DNA of 64,000 nucleotides from NCBI RefSeq assembly GCF_016808335.1, contig NC_053150.1:30236238-30300237 (forward strand), given 5' to 3'. The translations under genes were made by a program, and so were the position numbers. Below the pieces are notes generated by a model, which saw only the letters and a program-made list of their open reading frames with translations, did not search any database and had not been told where the DNA came from. Origin of the DNA: Panicum virgatum (taxonomy: Eukaryota; Streptophyta; Magnoliopsida; Poales; Poaceae). Shown piece after piece: positions 46,680 to 58,353 of this stretch (within the stretch, counting starts at the first letter, position 1; each line of letters opens with the position of its first letter).

Positions 46680-49600
46680 TGTAACACCCGGTTTATAAAA
46701 GAACATAAACCGAGCAATCATATACGTGCCAGGATCAAGTCACACGTATATACAACAGAATGAACAGTATATCATAGCACATATCACGTAAAAAGATATA
46801 ATAAAGCGAATACGAATGTTATTTATTACAATAATGACAAAATGTCTGATACAGCGGAAGCGAAGTACAAAATACGATAAAGCTCTCTGAAGCTGAAGCA
46901 GGGCGCCACAGGGACGTCGACTGGGAGACGAAGCACCTAGAAGTCCTCGTAGTCCTGGTAGCGCTGGACGAACTCCCTCGAGTCGGCAGGAACTGGGCAG
47001 CAGTAGCGTAGCCAAGAGGAAAAAGTAGAGAAGAGGCAAGGGTGAGTACACAACTTGTACTCAACAAGTATAACACAAACTATGAGGCTCTAGGCTGGCT
47101 AACTCGACTGCATTAGCTTTTAAGTGTTGGCAAGATTTTATTTAAGCTATTTACTACTAGTTGATGAATTACCATTAACCCAGTTACATAGTAATTAATC
47201 AAGTTTAAACATGATACTACTGAGAACCAAACCAAGACCAAGCCACCAAGGTAAACCCCGAGAAGCACCTCCCTCGTCGGAAGGAGATAACTTCACTAAT
47301 CAAAAGGAGGATCTGGGCCGCTCATAACCGTGAGCACGGCTAGTATACCAGTTTTACACTCTGCAGAGGTTGCACATCTTTACCCACAAGTCGTGAGCTA
47401 CGCCAGTTGTTCATCACACTTCCTTAGGTGAGATGGCCAGCGACTCACTACGAGGCCTTTAAAAAGAATCTCGTTGGTAAGGCGTAACCGCGAGAGATAG
47501 GTCGGCGACGATGGGGCCCACCTCCGGGGGTACAAGCACAGGAGCGCAATCCAAGCACAGACCAAGCCGGAGGAGCAGGGACCATTGAAGCTTACTACTC
47601 TTGCCCCGCAGGTAAGTTACTCCAAACCAAAAAGATCTAATTATTACGCCAAGTCTATCCCATTCTAGCCTTGTGGTAGCGCTGTTGTCCCAGGTTGTCG
47701 CTCTATGAACCGGTCCTTATGGAGAGTGGCCAACCAGGCAGTAAGCACCGTGCTGGCCCCCTAAACCATGTTTCTAAAAAAAACATCTTTTAACGAGAAG
47801 TGAGCCACTCAAGCCACACAGAGTGCCACTCTCAGAATTAAGTTCAAGTAAACCATTAATCAAATTAATTAAAAGGACCAGAGTGTGTTATAGCGCAGCA
47901 ACCTAGCACAACTAACCAAAATGCAACCCAAAGGTATATATAAAGGATATAAAGTGGCTAGGAAATCCTTAAAGGCATACAGTATTAAAATGCAGTATGA
48001 AATTGTATTTAAAAGTGATGGGTTGTTCATGTTATACTTGCCTTCCTCGTACTGCTCTGGCTGCTGCTCAAAGTGCTCAGAAGACGGCTGCTGCTCCGGG
48101 TACTGATACTGGGGCTCCTCAGATGGATCAACGTCTACTCACGATCACATGGCCAAAAACAGTTCACAACATAAACATACAAGCAAACAAAGGCTAACAC
48201 TAATAAACAGTACAACAATACATAAAAACAACACACTAAACTAGTCTAAAACTATTCTACGCGTTACAACGATCGCGTGGACATAAAGAACGCCCAAAAC
48301 GGAGTTAAAACGCGTAATCTAGGCTAAAAACAAGGTTCAGGGGCTTATTTGTAATAAAAACAGGGTTCCAGGGACTTTTCTGCTAAAACCGAGGGCCTAA
48401 ACATAATTAAACCTTAGTTTCAGGGGCTAACGCGCAAAACCGGCGGCCTTGGACGGCGGGTTTGATTTCTAGAAAGCTTAGGGGGTTCTGTGCAAAGTTT
48501 TGGGCCGATCTGTAAATATTTTTGAACTAGCAAGGAGCGCGGGTTGATTCTAAAGAAACGGAGGGGCTCTTTTGAAAATTCGCGGGCGCTGACCGGTAAC
48601 TTTTCTTTTGACTTCGGGCGGGCTTGACTCAGGCCGTTGGATCTTGATCCTGTGGCCAGGGACAAGAGGGCGCGCGGCCGGCGGCGGAACACCGCCGGAG
48701 CAGAGCTCCGCGGCGGCGCTCGGCCGGAGCTGGCCGTTCGGCCGCTACAGGGGCCCGTTTGGGTCGCGATCTGGTGCAAAAGGATGAGGGAAACACGTGT
48801 GATCTACTGGGACCTCGTGCGTGGGCCGGGGATGGCCGGAGCGTGGGGCTCGGCGGTGGAGACGGCGCTGCGGCGACGGGCTCGCCGGAGTCGGTCGTTC
48901 CCGCCGTGCCAGGGATAAATTCGAAGCGCTAAACGATTGGAGGCAAGATTGGAGCACGGGGAGGCTCACCAGAAACTCGGGACGGCGGATTCGTGATGCA
49001 GGGTCGGCGGCGACGTTGGTCGGCGGCGTGGTCAGGGTGGAGCTCGCGGACAGGGCGGCGCGGTGGTCTTCCGGGCTTCGGGATCCTGCGGTTCGGCTCG
49101 TGGGACTCCTGCAAAGTTGGGGCAGGGGTCAACGCGGGTCGAACGGCGCCGGCGGCGAGAAATTGAGCGGGCGGGGGAAAACTCACCGGAGAGAGGTCCG
49201 GCGAAATCCCGGCGCTGCAGGGATCTAGGACGAGTGTGGAGGCTCCAGGGAGCTTCACGGCGTTGAGGCAAAGCCTCTGCGTGGCTCCGGTGGGGTTGGG
49301 GTCCGCCGGAGTGGCGTGGCGGCGGCGAATGGAGCTCGGTGGTGGAGCAGAGGCGTGGCGCGGCTAGTTAGGGTTTTGGGGGCGGCGATGGCTTGCGGGA
49401 TAGGGAGCAGGGGCCGCGGGGGCGCGTTTTAAACTAGGCGGGCGATCCTGGGCAGGCGTGCCCCAGATGGGAACTCGCCGGGGATCTCGGCGTGATGGGC
49501 GCGGCGGTTGCGCGAGGTAGAAGGAGCGTCTGACGCGTGGGCCCGGCGTGGCAGCGGGTGGTGCGGGCGAGCGCTCCGCGCGGGCTGAGGCGAGAGAGAG

Positions 49601-49945
49601 GGAGAGTTAGCTGGGCCGGGGTGGGCCGGCCGGGTTGGGTTGGGTTGAAGGTTTGGGCCGGACTGGGTTTTCTAATTTTCCTTTCTATTTTCTATTTACT
49701 CTCTCAATTCAAAACCTAATCCAAACAAAGTTTGAATTCAAATTTGAATTTGAATCCAAACCACACTCAAATAAAAATTATGCACCAGCATGAATGCAAC
49801 AAAAATTTAAACCTATGATAAATTTTAATTAAACAAGGAACCAAAAATTAGATTAAATGCCAACTAAACACAATAAACCTTAGAAAATTAAATAAAGCCA
49901 ATTAATTTATTAATAAATACTGAAATTTAAAATTAGGGTGTTACA
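46680..49945 (-). repeat. 5' LTR of Tekay-A
   Basis: The LTR is 3266 bp. It is essentially identical to 38249-41515, apart from one T fewer near 48606. Its sense end (46680) is followed by the primer site, and its outer end (49945) by the TSD copy GTTTG. Confidence 0.95.
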
Positions 49946-52800
49946 GTTTGTGGATGATAAGCTGAGCTACGAATCAATTTTGTTCCAAGGGATTCTTGCA
50001 ATTGCTCCCAGAAACGTGCAATAAACTGAGACCCACGATCAGAAATGATCGTCTTTGGAACTCCATGCAAACGAACAATTTGATCGAGATAAATCTCTGC
50101 ATACCTTTTGGCAGAATAAGTTGTATGCACTGGAATAAAATGAGCGGTCTTGGTGAGTCTATCAACGATTACCCAAAGAGAATCATGCTTCTGAGAAGTG
50201 TTGGGTAAACCAACAATAAAATCCATACTGATGTCCTCCCATTTCCAGGATGGAATGGGTAAAGGTTGGAGAGTACCAGCTACTTTCAAGTGACTAGCCT
50301 TAACTCTTTGACAGACATCACACTCAGAAACATATCTGGCGATCTCTCTTTTCATTCGAGTCCACCAGAAATCTTGTTTAAGATCTTGATACATCTTGGT
50401 ACTACCGGGATGAATCAAAAACTTCGATAGATGTGCCTCATCAAGGATTTGCTTTCTAAGCTGATGATTCTTGGGTACAACAAGTCGAGATTCAAACCAT
50501 AAAACTCCTCTATGATCCACACGGAAACATTTGTACTTTGCTTCACCTTGGGATAACTTTACCTTAATGATTTTTATACCCTCATCATGTAATTGTGCCA
50601 TGATGATGCTATCATGAAGTGTAGGCTCAATAGATATATGGTTCAAACTTCCTTGAGGTACCATTTCTAGGTTTAACTTCATCATTTCCTGGCATAGAGT
50701 TTCATTGAATGGCTCTACAGATAGACAATGGCATTGTGACTTGCGGCTGAGTGCATCCGCAACCACATTAGCCTTTCCTGGATGATAGTGCACTTCTAGA
50801 TCATAATCCTTTATCAACTCTAGCCAGCGTCTTTGTCTCATGTTGAGATCAGCTTGAGTGAAGATATATTTGAGACTCTTATGGTCAGTGTAAATATTAC
50901 AATGAGTTCCCATAAGATGATGTCTCCAAAGCTTGAGAGCGTGAATGACAGCTGCTAACTCCAGATCATGTGTTGGATAATTTTTCTCATGATTCCGGAG
51001 AGCTCTTGATGCATAAGCAATAACTCGATTGTCTTGCATAAGCACACAACCAAGTCCCGTACCAGAAGCATCACAATAGACATCAAAAGGTTTGGTACTG
51101 TCCGGTGTAGCCAATACTGGAGTAGTAGTTAATCGTGCTTTGAGAGTTTGGAAAGCTTCTTCACATTTGTCATTCCAAACAAACTTCACTCCCTTCTTTA
51201 ATAACTGCATCATAGGCTTGGCTATTCTGGAGAAATCAGGAATGAATCGACGATAATATCCAGCTAAACCAAGAAAACTGCGAATTTGATGAACTGAAGT
51301 AGGAGATTCCCAGTCCATCACTTCTTGTACTTTAGTTGGATCAACGGATATACCATCACTGGAGATAGTATGGCCTAAGAATTTCACACTATCCAGCCAA
51401 AATTCACACTTGGAGAATTTGGCATAAAGATGATGATCTCATAATCGTTGAAGAACGATACGCAAATGTTGCTCGTGCTCTTCTTCATTCTTGGAGTAGA
51501 TCAAGATATCGTCAATGAATACCACGATGAATTTATCCAGCTCCGGCATGAAGACTGAATTCATCAAGTATATAAAATATGCTGGGGCATTGGTAAGACC
51601 AAAAGACATAACCAGATATTCATATAATCCATATCTGGTCGAAAAAGCAGTCTTTGGAATATCACATGGCTTGATCTTAATTTGATGATAGCCAGAACGA
51701 AGATCAATCTTAGAGAAAACCTTGGCTCCAGCTAACTGATCAAACAGGATATCAATGCGGGGAAGAGGATACTTGTTTTTAATAGTGACCGCATTGAGTG
51801 GTCGATAATCAACACATAGCCTCAAACTATTGTCTTTCTTCTTCACAAACAGGGCTGGACATCCCTAGGGTGAAGAACTTGGACGTATAAAGCCCTTGTC
51901 AAGAAGGTCTTGGAGTTGGACTTTCAATTCTGCTAACTCATTTGGAGGCATTCGGTACGACCTCTTAGAAATAGGGGATGTACCGGGTTGAAGCTCAATA
52001 ACAAACTCGATGTCTCTATCAGGAGGCATTCCAGGTAAATCATCTGGAAATACATCCGCATACTCACACACAACAGGAATATCTTCAAGTTTAATTTCTT
52101 TTGTGGCATAGGCACAAGAGTTGAAGCACTCTCGTTGTGGCAGATAGAGTATGGTGGCTCCTTGATATGGTGAATCTATCTCGACAGCTCGGGAAAATAT
52201 ATCTAATAGTACTTTATGTTTAGTCATCCAATCCATGCCCAAAATAACATCCATGCCTTCTAAATTCAACAAGATCAAATCTGTTTTGATCAAATTACTA
52301 CCCAGCTTAATTGGCACATGTCTAGTGATTTGATTGGAAGCTATCTTCCCACCAGGGGTTGCTATCATAAAAGATCCCTTAGTATGACAAAAGTTCAATC
52401 CTATTCTTGCTCCAAATTTGGCACTTATAAAACTATGCGTTGCACCAGAATCAAATAATATGACTGCGGGCTTATTGTGGATAGAGAAAGTACCCGTCAT
52501 GACAGGTGCTCCTTCTGGAAGGTCTGCAAGAGTAGTGAAGTTAACTCGCCCTTGCCGGACTTGCACCATTTGCCTCTTGCCCTTATTGTTGTTCTGGTTG
52601 GAGTTCTGCCCTGGATCAGACCTCTTGGGTCGCGGGCAATTCTTGGCAAAGTGATCAGTACTGCCGCAGTTATAGCACCGATTGTTGCCATTCCCACGAT
52701 TGAACTGTGGGGCATTCGGCCTTGTGCCAGATTGCTGCTGTTGCTGCTGGTGCTGGTGCTGCTGCTGCTGCTGAGGCACTAGAGGTCTGAATCCTCCTTG
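49946..52800 (-). pseudogene. pol: Tekay-B pol, protease to integrase core, broken
   Basis: The frame starts in the Gln-rich tail of gag, with a zinc knuckle CYNCGSTDHFAKNC (about 52680-52640). It then has protease LFDSGATHSFIS, RT with [19 protein letters not shown] and the catalytic [10 protein letters not shown], RNase H ([16 protein letters not shown]), an integrase zinc region ending [11 protein letters not shown] and the core with MDFIVGLP and ISDRGSQF. It stops short at AYHPQT, where Tekay-A is inserted. Two nonsense codons are present: TAG at 51867-51865 (Trp position) and TGA at 51441-51439 (Arg position). The gene resumes at 38248. Confidence 0.9.
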
Positions 52801-53557
52801 CTACTGAGGCGGCCTAAAGACAAGCCTGCCCACTGGGGCATTTCTCTGTGGAGGTCTGGGTGGAGTGTTCTGCACCAGACGATATCTCGGTGGCTGAGCA
52901 CTCGGGGGGTCCCGTTGGTGCCTTTCGTTTCTTCTCGGCACGATGTGCAGCAATACAGTCCTCTTGAGTAATGGCTAGGTTGACCAGCTCATTGTAAGTG
53001 TTGGGCTGAACAAGGTTCAGGCGTTCCTTGAGCTTGGTAGTGAGGCCACGACTATAACGATCACGTTTCTTGGCATCAGTATCAGCATGATGGCCTGCAT
53101 ATTGGCATAGGTGATTGAAAGTCTGTGCATATTGAAGAACAGTCCGGGTTCCTTGATTTAGCGCCAAGAACTCATTCAACTTTCTCTCTATCAGTCCCTC
53201 AGGAATATGATGTGATCTGAAGGCAGTTCGGAATTCCTCCCAAGAGATGACATGTTCAGTAGGCTGCATCTCACAATAATGATCCCACCATATACGTGCA
53301 GGACCACGAAGCTGCTGGGCGGCAAAGTGGGCCTTGTTAGCGTCAGCACAAGGTACCGCTAACAGAGAAAAACTTGGAATTAATTGTACGAAGCCAAGCA
53401 TCGGCGTCCAGTGGGTCATCAGCTCGGCTGAAAAAGTGGAGGTTGGGTACTAAAGAACTCCTGGTAACCCGCGAGTTGAGCATCCTGTCCTCCATGCTGT
53501 TGGCGTGGCTGATTTTGTTGCCCTTGGACTAACTGGCGAAGCAGCTCAGTCTGTATG
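52801..53557 (-). pseudogene. gag: Tekay-B gag, truncated and frameshifted
   Basis: The capsid-like domain is readable: AHFAAQQLRGPARIWWDHY, NEFLALNQGTRTVLQYAQTF and NLVQPNTYNELVNLAI. It has a frameshift in a G run at 52904-52909, a TAG at 52803-52801, and two probable extra bases in T runs near 53370 and 53430. The SIRE insertion at 53557 removes the N-terminus. Unlike Tekay-A, it has no intron between LALNQ and GT. Confidence 0.85.
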
Positions 53558-55231
53558 TGTAGGATCAAGAACACCGACTAGAGGGGGGGGGTGAATGGGC
53601 GGTTTAAAAACTAAAGCCAACAACACTAGAGAAATTTAATTAGTAACAAAGGAAAGCCCTATGTCAAACTATTACTATCTCTAGATGGGTTTGCAACCTA
53701 GGGTGACAAGATGCAAAACAAGCTCTAGTAAAGTAAATTGCTCAAAGTAAAACAAGAATTAAAGTGAGCAAGAGAAGTAACCAAGCTTGACACAAGAATT
53801 TATCCCGTGCTGTCGATGACTTGCCGGTCACCCCTAATCCACGTTGAGGTGGATTCCAAGAATCAACCGCTCCTCTATCAAGAACCTCTTGATCTTGAGC
53901 CGGCTTGAATCAAAGAATCGCTCCACATCTCGATTCCACTATAGTTGCTCTTCACCACTCCGGTGAGGTGAGCACAAGACCTCTCACAACCGAAATCGGG
54001 GCTCCTCAACAATCTCCTTGGAGGAGCTCCACGAAATCCTCTTCTCCAAGCCATCTAGGGAGCGGCAACTCCCAAGAGTAACAAGTCGATGACGCTTGCT
54101 TGAAGTTTCCCTAGTGCCACAAAGCTCAAACTCTTGATGCAATGCACTAGGAAGCTCTCACACCCTCAAGAATGCAATCTCTAAGCAAGTGTGTGTGAGA
54201 GAGGGATGCCTTAGCTCTAAGATGTCAAGTATGCAGTCCAAATGGCCAAGAGACACACCCAAAGGCCGGGCAATGGGTATATATAGACATCCCTCCAAAA
54301 ACTAGCAGTTACACTCTTTTCTGCGAAATCGCGGACCGTCCGCATTTCAAAAACCGGACTGTCCGCCGTTATGAACCAGTGAGTCAGAGTGCATTTAATG
54401 CGTGTCAGAACTAGCCGTTAAGCCCTGGTGGACCGTCCGCGACACAGGTGCGGACCGTCCGCAGTGAGTGTTCCACACCACCAGAGACGAAACATCGTCT
54501 CTGGTACAACTTTGAAATTAGCATGCGGACCGTCCGCACCTCAGGAGCGGACTGTCCGCAGTTCAACCTTCAAAACCCACCAGAGACAATAATGTCTCTG
54601 GTACAAATTGTCAAATAGCCGGCAGACCGTCCGCGCCCCAGGGGCGGACCGTCCGCCGCACAGATCATAAGCCCAACCAGAGAAAACACCCTCTCTGGTA
54701 CAATTTGAGTTAGAGCTGCGGACCATCCGCCCACCTGGGCCGGACTGTCCGCCAGACACCTCTAAAAACCACCAAAGCCAAAGATGCTCTCTGGAACAAT
54801 TGCGGACCGTCCGCGCCCTAGGGGGCGGACTGTCCGCGCTTGTGCAGTCAGCTCTCAAACTTGTTCTTTTTGAAATCTTTTCAAAACGTCGTTAGCCCTC
54901 ATGCATGCAACTAGATATTTTGAGCAAAATGGCACTAAAGACCCGTCAAGCATGAGTACACAACCCCTCTTGATAGTACGGCTATCTATCCAACAAATCC
55001 AGTCACTTTTCATCCACTAAACGCCTTGTGACCGGTAAAATGCAAAAGCCCTATTTATACCTTTGCCTTGAGCCCGAGCTTTGCTCATCATCTCCAAAAC
55101 TTCATACGTTCACAACCAAATCTCTTTCATCCATGGATCAACCTATACTCATTATCTCAAACGAAATCGTTAATCCACAAATCGTTGTCATTAATTACCA
55201 AAACTCGAATTAGGGGGCCTAGATGCTTTCA
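53558..55231 (-). repeat. 3' LTR of the SIRE element
   Basis: The LTR is 1674 bp. The sense start TGAAAGCATCTAGGCCCCC is at 55231, preceded by the polypurine tract AAAAAGGGGGAGA (55245-55233). The sense end TGATCCTACA is at 53558. The sense TATA box TATATATA lies at 54285-54278, with a 97-bp dyad repeat array immediately upstream. It pairs with the partial LTR at 63779-64000. Confidence 0.92.
54331..54837. repeat. 97-bp tandem array with paired GCGGACCGTCCGC dyads
   Basis: Six units have paired 13-bp dyads (6-bp arms around one central base) at 54331/54354, 54428/54450, 54525/54547, 54622/54644, 54718/54740 and 54802/54825. Within a pair the spacing is 22-23 bp. The unit period is 97, 97, 97, 96 and 84 bp. 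Most units also hold an inverted repeat of the CCAGAGAC...GTCTCTGG type. In sense orientation the array is in U3, and its last dyad is about 46 bp upstream of the TATA box. Confidence 0.92.
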
Positions 55232-55845
55232 ATCTCCCCCTTTTTGGTAATTGATGACAACACTAAATTTTGGAGTGATAAAAGTGTTCAAGTCAACTTT
55301 ATACACTAGGTATAAGGTGGACTTGGAATTGAACATTGGAAGAACTTACTCATTTTCTTGAAAATTTCAGAATATGGTATGAATAAATTCACCAAGTTCG
55401 ATGAATAGAGAGAACTCCCCCTTGATATGTGCATATAAATTTGCATGAATACCAAGTACACATATATATATTTGAAACTTTTGACGGAGTTTTCCCTAGA
55501 AGTGGAAATCGAGGCATACAAGATACAAGATATATATGATATGAATTTTAGCTAGGTTAGCACAACCTCACAACCACAAGACGAACATAAATAGATAAGA
55601 GTAACACAAACCAACATAGTTCATCACACATTACAAACCAAATGTTCAAATCCAAACACAAGTCTCAAATCGAGTTCATGCAAGACACAAATCATGAACA
55701 AGTAATGCAATAGTTCAACACAAATAATCATTAGAGGCAAGCGGAAGCCGAAAACGAATGATCTCCATGAGAAGTCCATGAGTTCCCCCTAGATCCAAGC
55801 ACTCCAAAGCTCCTTCTCCCCCTTTGGCATCAATTGCCAAGAAAG

Positions 55846-57483
55846 TCAATCCATCGACGGTGGAGGAGGTGGTGGTGGGTAGAACGGCTGGTGCGGGTAG
55901 AACTCTGGAGGCGGCACTGGAGCCGGAAATACCGAGTAGAAGTGGTCAGAAAACCTGGTGAAAGTTGTGCTGAACGTATCAAAGAGCTGCTCTAGCTGCT
56001 CCTGCCTCTGCTCAAGCTGCTCAAACTTCTCAGAAGAGGGCAAATCCTCAAAGCGTGAGTCAAGAGCTGCTATGTCTGAGTGTAAACTCTCCTGAACCCC
56101 CTGCATCTGAGCCATCATGGGCTGAAACATCTGCTGCTGCATGTTCTGGAAGTTGAGGTTCATTTGATTCTGCATCTGACTAGCCAACCCCGCAATCTGA
56201 GAGGACATGCTCTCCTGTATGGATGCAAAGTAAGGGTCAAAGTAGCCAGCTGGAGGAGCCCACTGCTGCTGAGCTGGAGGGTGCAGTGGTGGCATGGCAT
56301 GCTGAGCTGCAGCTGCTCCCATGTGAGCATCATCATCACTATCATCAGCACCATCTTGCCCCTGTGCTTCAGCATCCATATCATCTCCAGGGAAAGGAGT
56401 CAGAGGCCTCAAAAGAAAAGGCATTGTCATTCTTGAATGGCCTGAAAGGTGTGTGCTTGCTTTCACATAACCCTCTAAAGCTAGACTTAACCTTGATGAT
56501 GGACATAATGTATGGAGCAAAATACAAGTTCATCTCCATGTTAAGCCTCAAATCTGCAAGCTGATCCATGATAAGAGCAATGACATTTATTCTATTTCCG
56601 TTCATGACATGAGATATCACATTCCAATAGTGCCCTCTAATCTTATCCTTGTTGCCACTCTTAGGCATGAATGTGACTCTAACAATCTTATTGATCACTG
56701 CAGGATGATGCCTCAGACCCTGAGTGCCCCCAAAGCTTCTAGCAATTCCAAGATGTGCAGGCTCATAGAACATAGGGTAGTCATTTTCATCTAGAGGGTT
56801 TTCTAACACAACATTCACACTTTGCTCACTAGTGATGAAATTATAATCCAATTGATTTGCCTCAGCAAACTGTGCAAATGTAGCATAATAGGTTCTTTTG
56901 CCAGTTGTCCACCTAAATGTTTCCTCAACCATGTTGATCTCTAGAGTGGCATAGAACTGACGTATCACAGTTTCATTCCAATCACACATATCCTGCAGAA
57001 AATTTGCTAACCCCATTTGCTGAAATCTATCTACTAGATCAGTCATGACTTGTTGTTGTCTCATATAGCCTAGGTCAATGGTCTGATGTTTGAATACATT
57101 TTTCTTGACTAGATGACCAAAGTAAGCATCTTTTTGTACCTCAGTTTTGAAAGAAGAGAAATGTTGGTGTCACGAGGCAAGCTGAATTGATCCACTGCTC
57201 TTGCATTTGCATAGCTCTCTGCAGTCCACTGTCGGCTAGGTAGATCTAGCCCCATCAAATCTGTAACATCATCATCAACCCCCCATCAGTCTCTTCCTCT
57301 GAAGACTCATCACCTGCATCTCCTACTGAAGAAGTTGCAGCCATCTCACTGACATTGGAGCATAGTCCACATCATCCGAGTCATCACTGTCTCTTTGTCT
57401 TTTGGAGATATAGCCTTCTTGATTTTAGAAGCAGTGACCTTGATGATCTTCCGGGGTGGCCTGAGATCAAGATTTAAAACCAT
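55846..57483 (-). pseudogene. SIRE additional ORF (third ORF), frameshifted
   Basis: This is the extra ORF that many grass SIRE/Maximus elements carry after pol. A central part from 57064 (MRQQQVMTDLVDRFQQMGLA, RWTTGKRTYYATFAQFAEAN, GHYWNVISHVMNGNRINVIA) changes frame near 56400-56430. It continues with an acidic segment, a Gln/Met-rich stretch (MQNQMNLNFQNMQQQMF), a coiled-coil-like stretch (KFEQLEQRQEQLEQLFDTF) and a proline-rich C-terminus ending PPPPPPPSMD at 55846. Upstream to about 57483 are remnants with KKAISPK and LPSRQWTAESYANA, separated by more frameshifts. It is sometimes called envelope-like, but I see no signal peptide or membrane segment. Its function is unknown. Confidence 0.75.
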
Positions 57484-57562
57484 AAGAACAATTACTAAAG
57501 CAATAGGATCAATCCATAATGATATAAGTCAATTCATCATTCATCTGAAAAATCTGACACTG

Positions 57563-58353
57563 GCGGACCGTCCGCACTTATGAACGCGGACCATCTGCGG
57601 TTCATGAATACCACGGCGGACCGTCCGCGTCCAGCAGGCGACCTGTCCGCGACCCATCTGTTCTGCGCAGGAACACAAATTCGCCCTTAACTTTGATTCA
57701 TCGATATTTTGAGTTTCAATTCAAATCCACCAACCAAATTTTAACCATAGCATCTCCTCATCACTAGGAACAAGATCCCCCAAGTATTTTCAAGAATCCA
57801 TGGTCCAAAAACAGATCAGAGCATCTAACCCTAACTCTTTCAATGAAGAAATCCAAGAACAAGAGTTAGGGATTTGTCAAAATACCGGGAAGTCATGATG
57901 CACAAACTTGAGAAGAGTCCGGGGATGTTCTTGGACCGTCCGGGAACCACGCCAAAAAGCCTTGACCTTGTCGTCTCCCTACGTGCTTGAGAGAGAAAGA
58001 GTGGAGAGCCTTTTGGATTAGTGTTCGGTTTGGTGGGGAGGGGTGAGAGTGACATCCATTATAAAGCAGTCTGGCCGACCCCACCATTCTGTCCAGTCGC
58101 GAACTGTCCGCGGAACCCTGGCGGACCGTCCGCCTATGAATTTTAACACTGACACCCGACTGAAACTGCCACTGGTCAAAGACTACTGCCCAACACAGGC
58201 GGACCGTCCGCGGTCCTTTGGCGGACCGTCCGCGGTCCTTTGGCGGACCGTCCGCAATATAAATTTATTGTTGAAAAACTTCTCTGCAGAGCCTCTGGTG
58301 GACTAGTCTCATGAACTGCGGACCGTCCTCCTCTTACCCCGCGGACCGTCCGC
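57563..58353. promoter_or_regulatory. Dyad sites and TATA-like box in front of the SIRE aORF
   Basis: GCGGACCGTCCGC-type dyads recur at 57563/57586, 57616/57638, 58099/58121, 58199/58221/58243 and 58318/58341, again 22-23 bp apart. In sense (minus) the main group at 58353-58099 is followed about 34 bp later by TTTATAATGG (58065-58056) and a CT-rich leader into the aORF. This mimics the arrangement in the LTR. Confidence 0.65.

Larger units (their letters stand above)
38249..49945 (-). mobile_element. Tekay-A chromovirus, apparently intact and young
   Basis: This 11.7-kb minus-strand element has a perfect TSD, GTTTG (38244-38248 and 49946-49950). It has two LTRs (38249-41515 and 46680-49945), a tRNA-iMet primer site, a gag-pol gene with chromodomain and a polypurine tract. 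By eye the LTRs differ only by one T in a T run (about 40170 versus 48606). It is inserted in the integrase region of its relative Tekay-B. Solo LTRs of the same family occur at 3369-6987 and 18713-20140. Confidence 0.95.
33666..53557 (-). mobile_element. Tekay-B chromovirus, interrupted and degenerate
   Basis: This is a minus-strand Ty3/gypsy element of the Tekay/Del clade. The 3' LTR is 33666-37409, the pol C-terminus 37397-38248, the nested Tekay-A element 38249-49945, the pol N-terminal part 49946-52800, and gag from 52801 to 53557, where a SIRE element is inserted. Its 5' LTR and primer site are outside the window. The left flank ACCAC (33661-33665) is the expected TSD copy in Angela pol. 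Frameshifts and stops are few compared with Athila. Confidence 0.88.

Noticed and set aside
54331..54837. CRISPR-like regular repeats
   Set aside because: The units are whole tandem copies, spacers included, and lie in the U3 of a plant copia LTR. There are no cas genes and no prokaryotic context.
55846..57064. Calling the SIRE aORF an envelope gene
   Set aside because: No signal peptide, furin-like site or membrane segment is visible. The product is Gln/Met/Pro-rich with a coiled coil, so only 'additional ORF' is justified.
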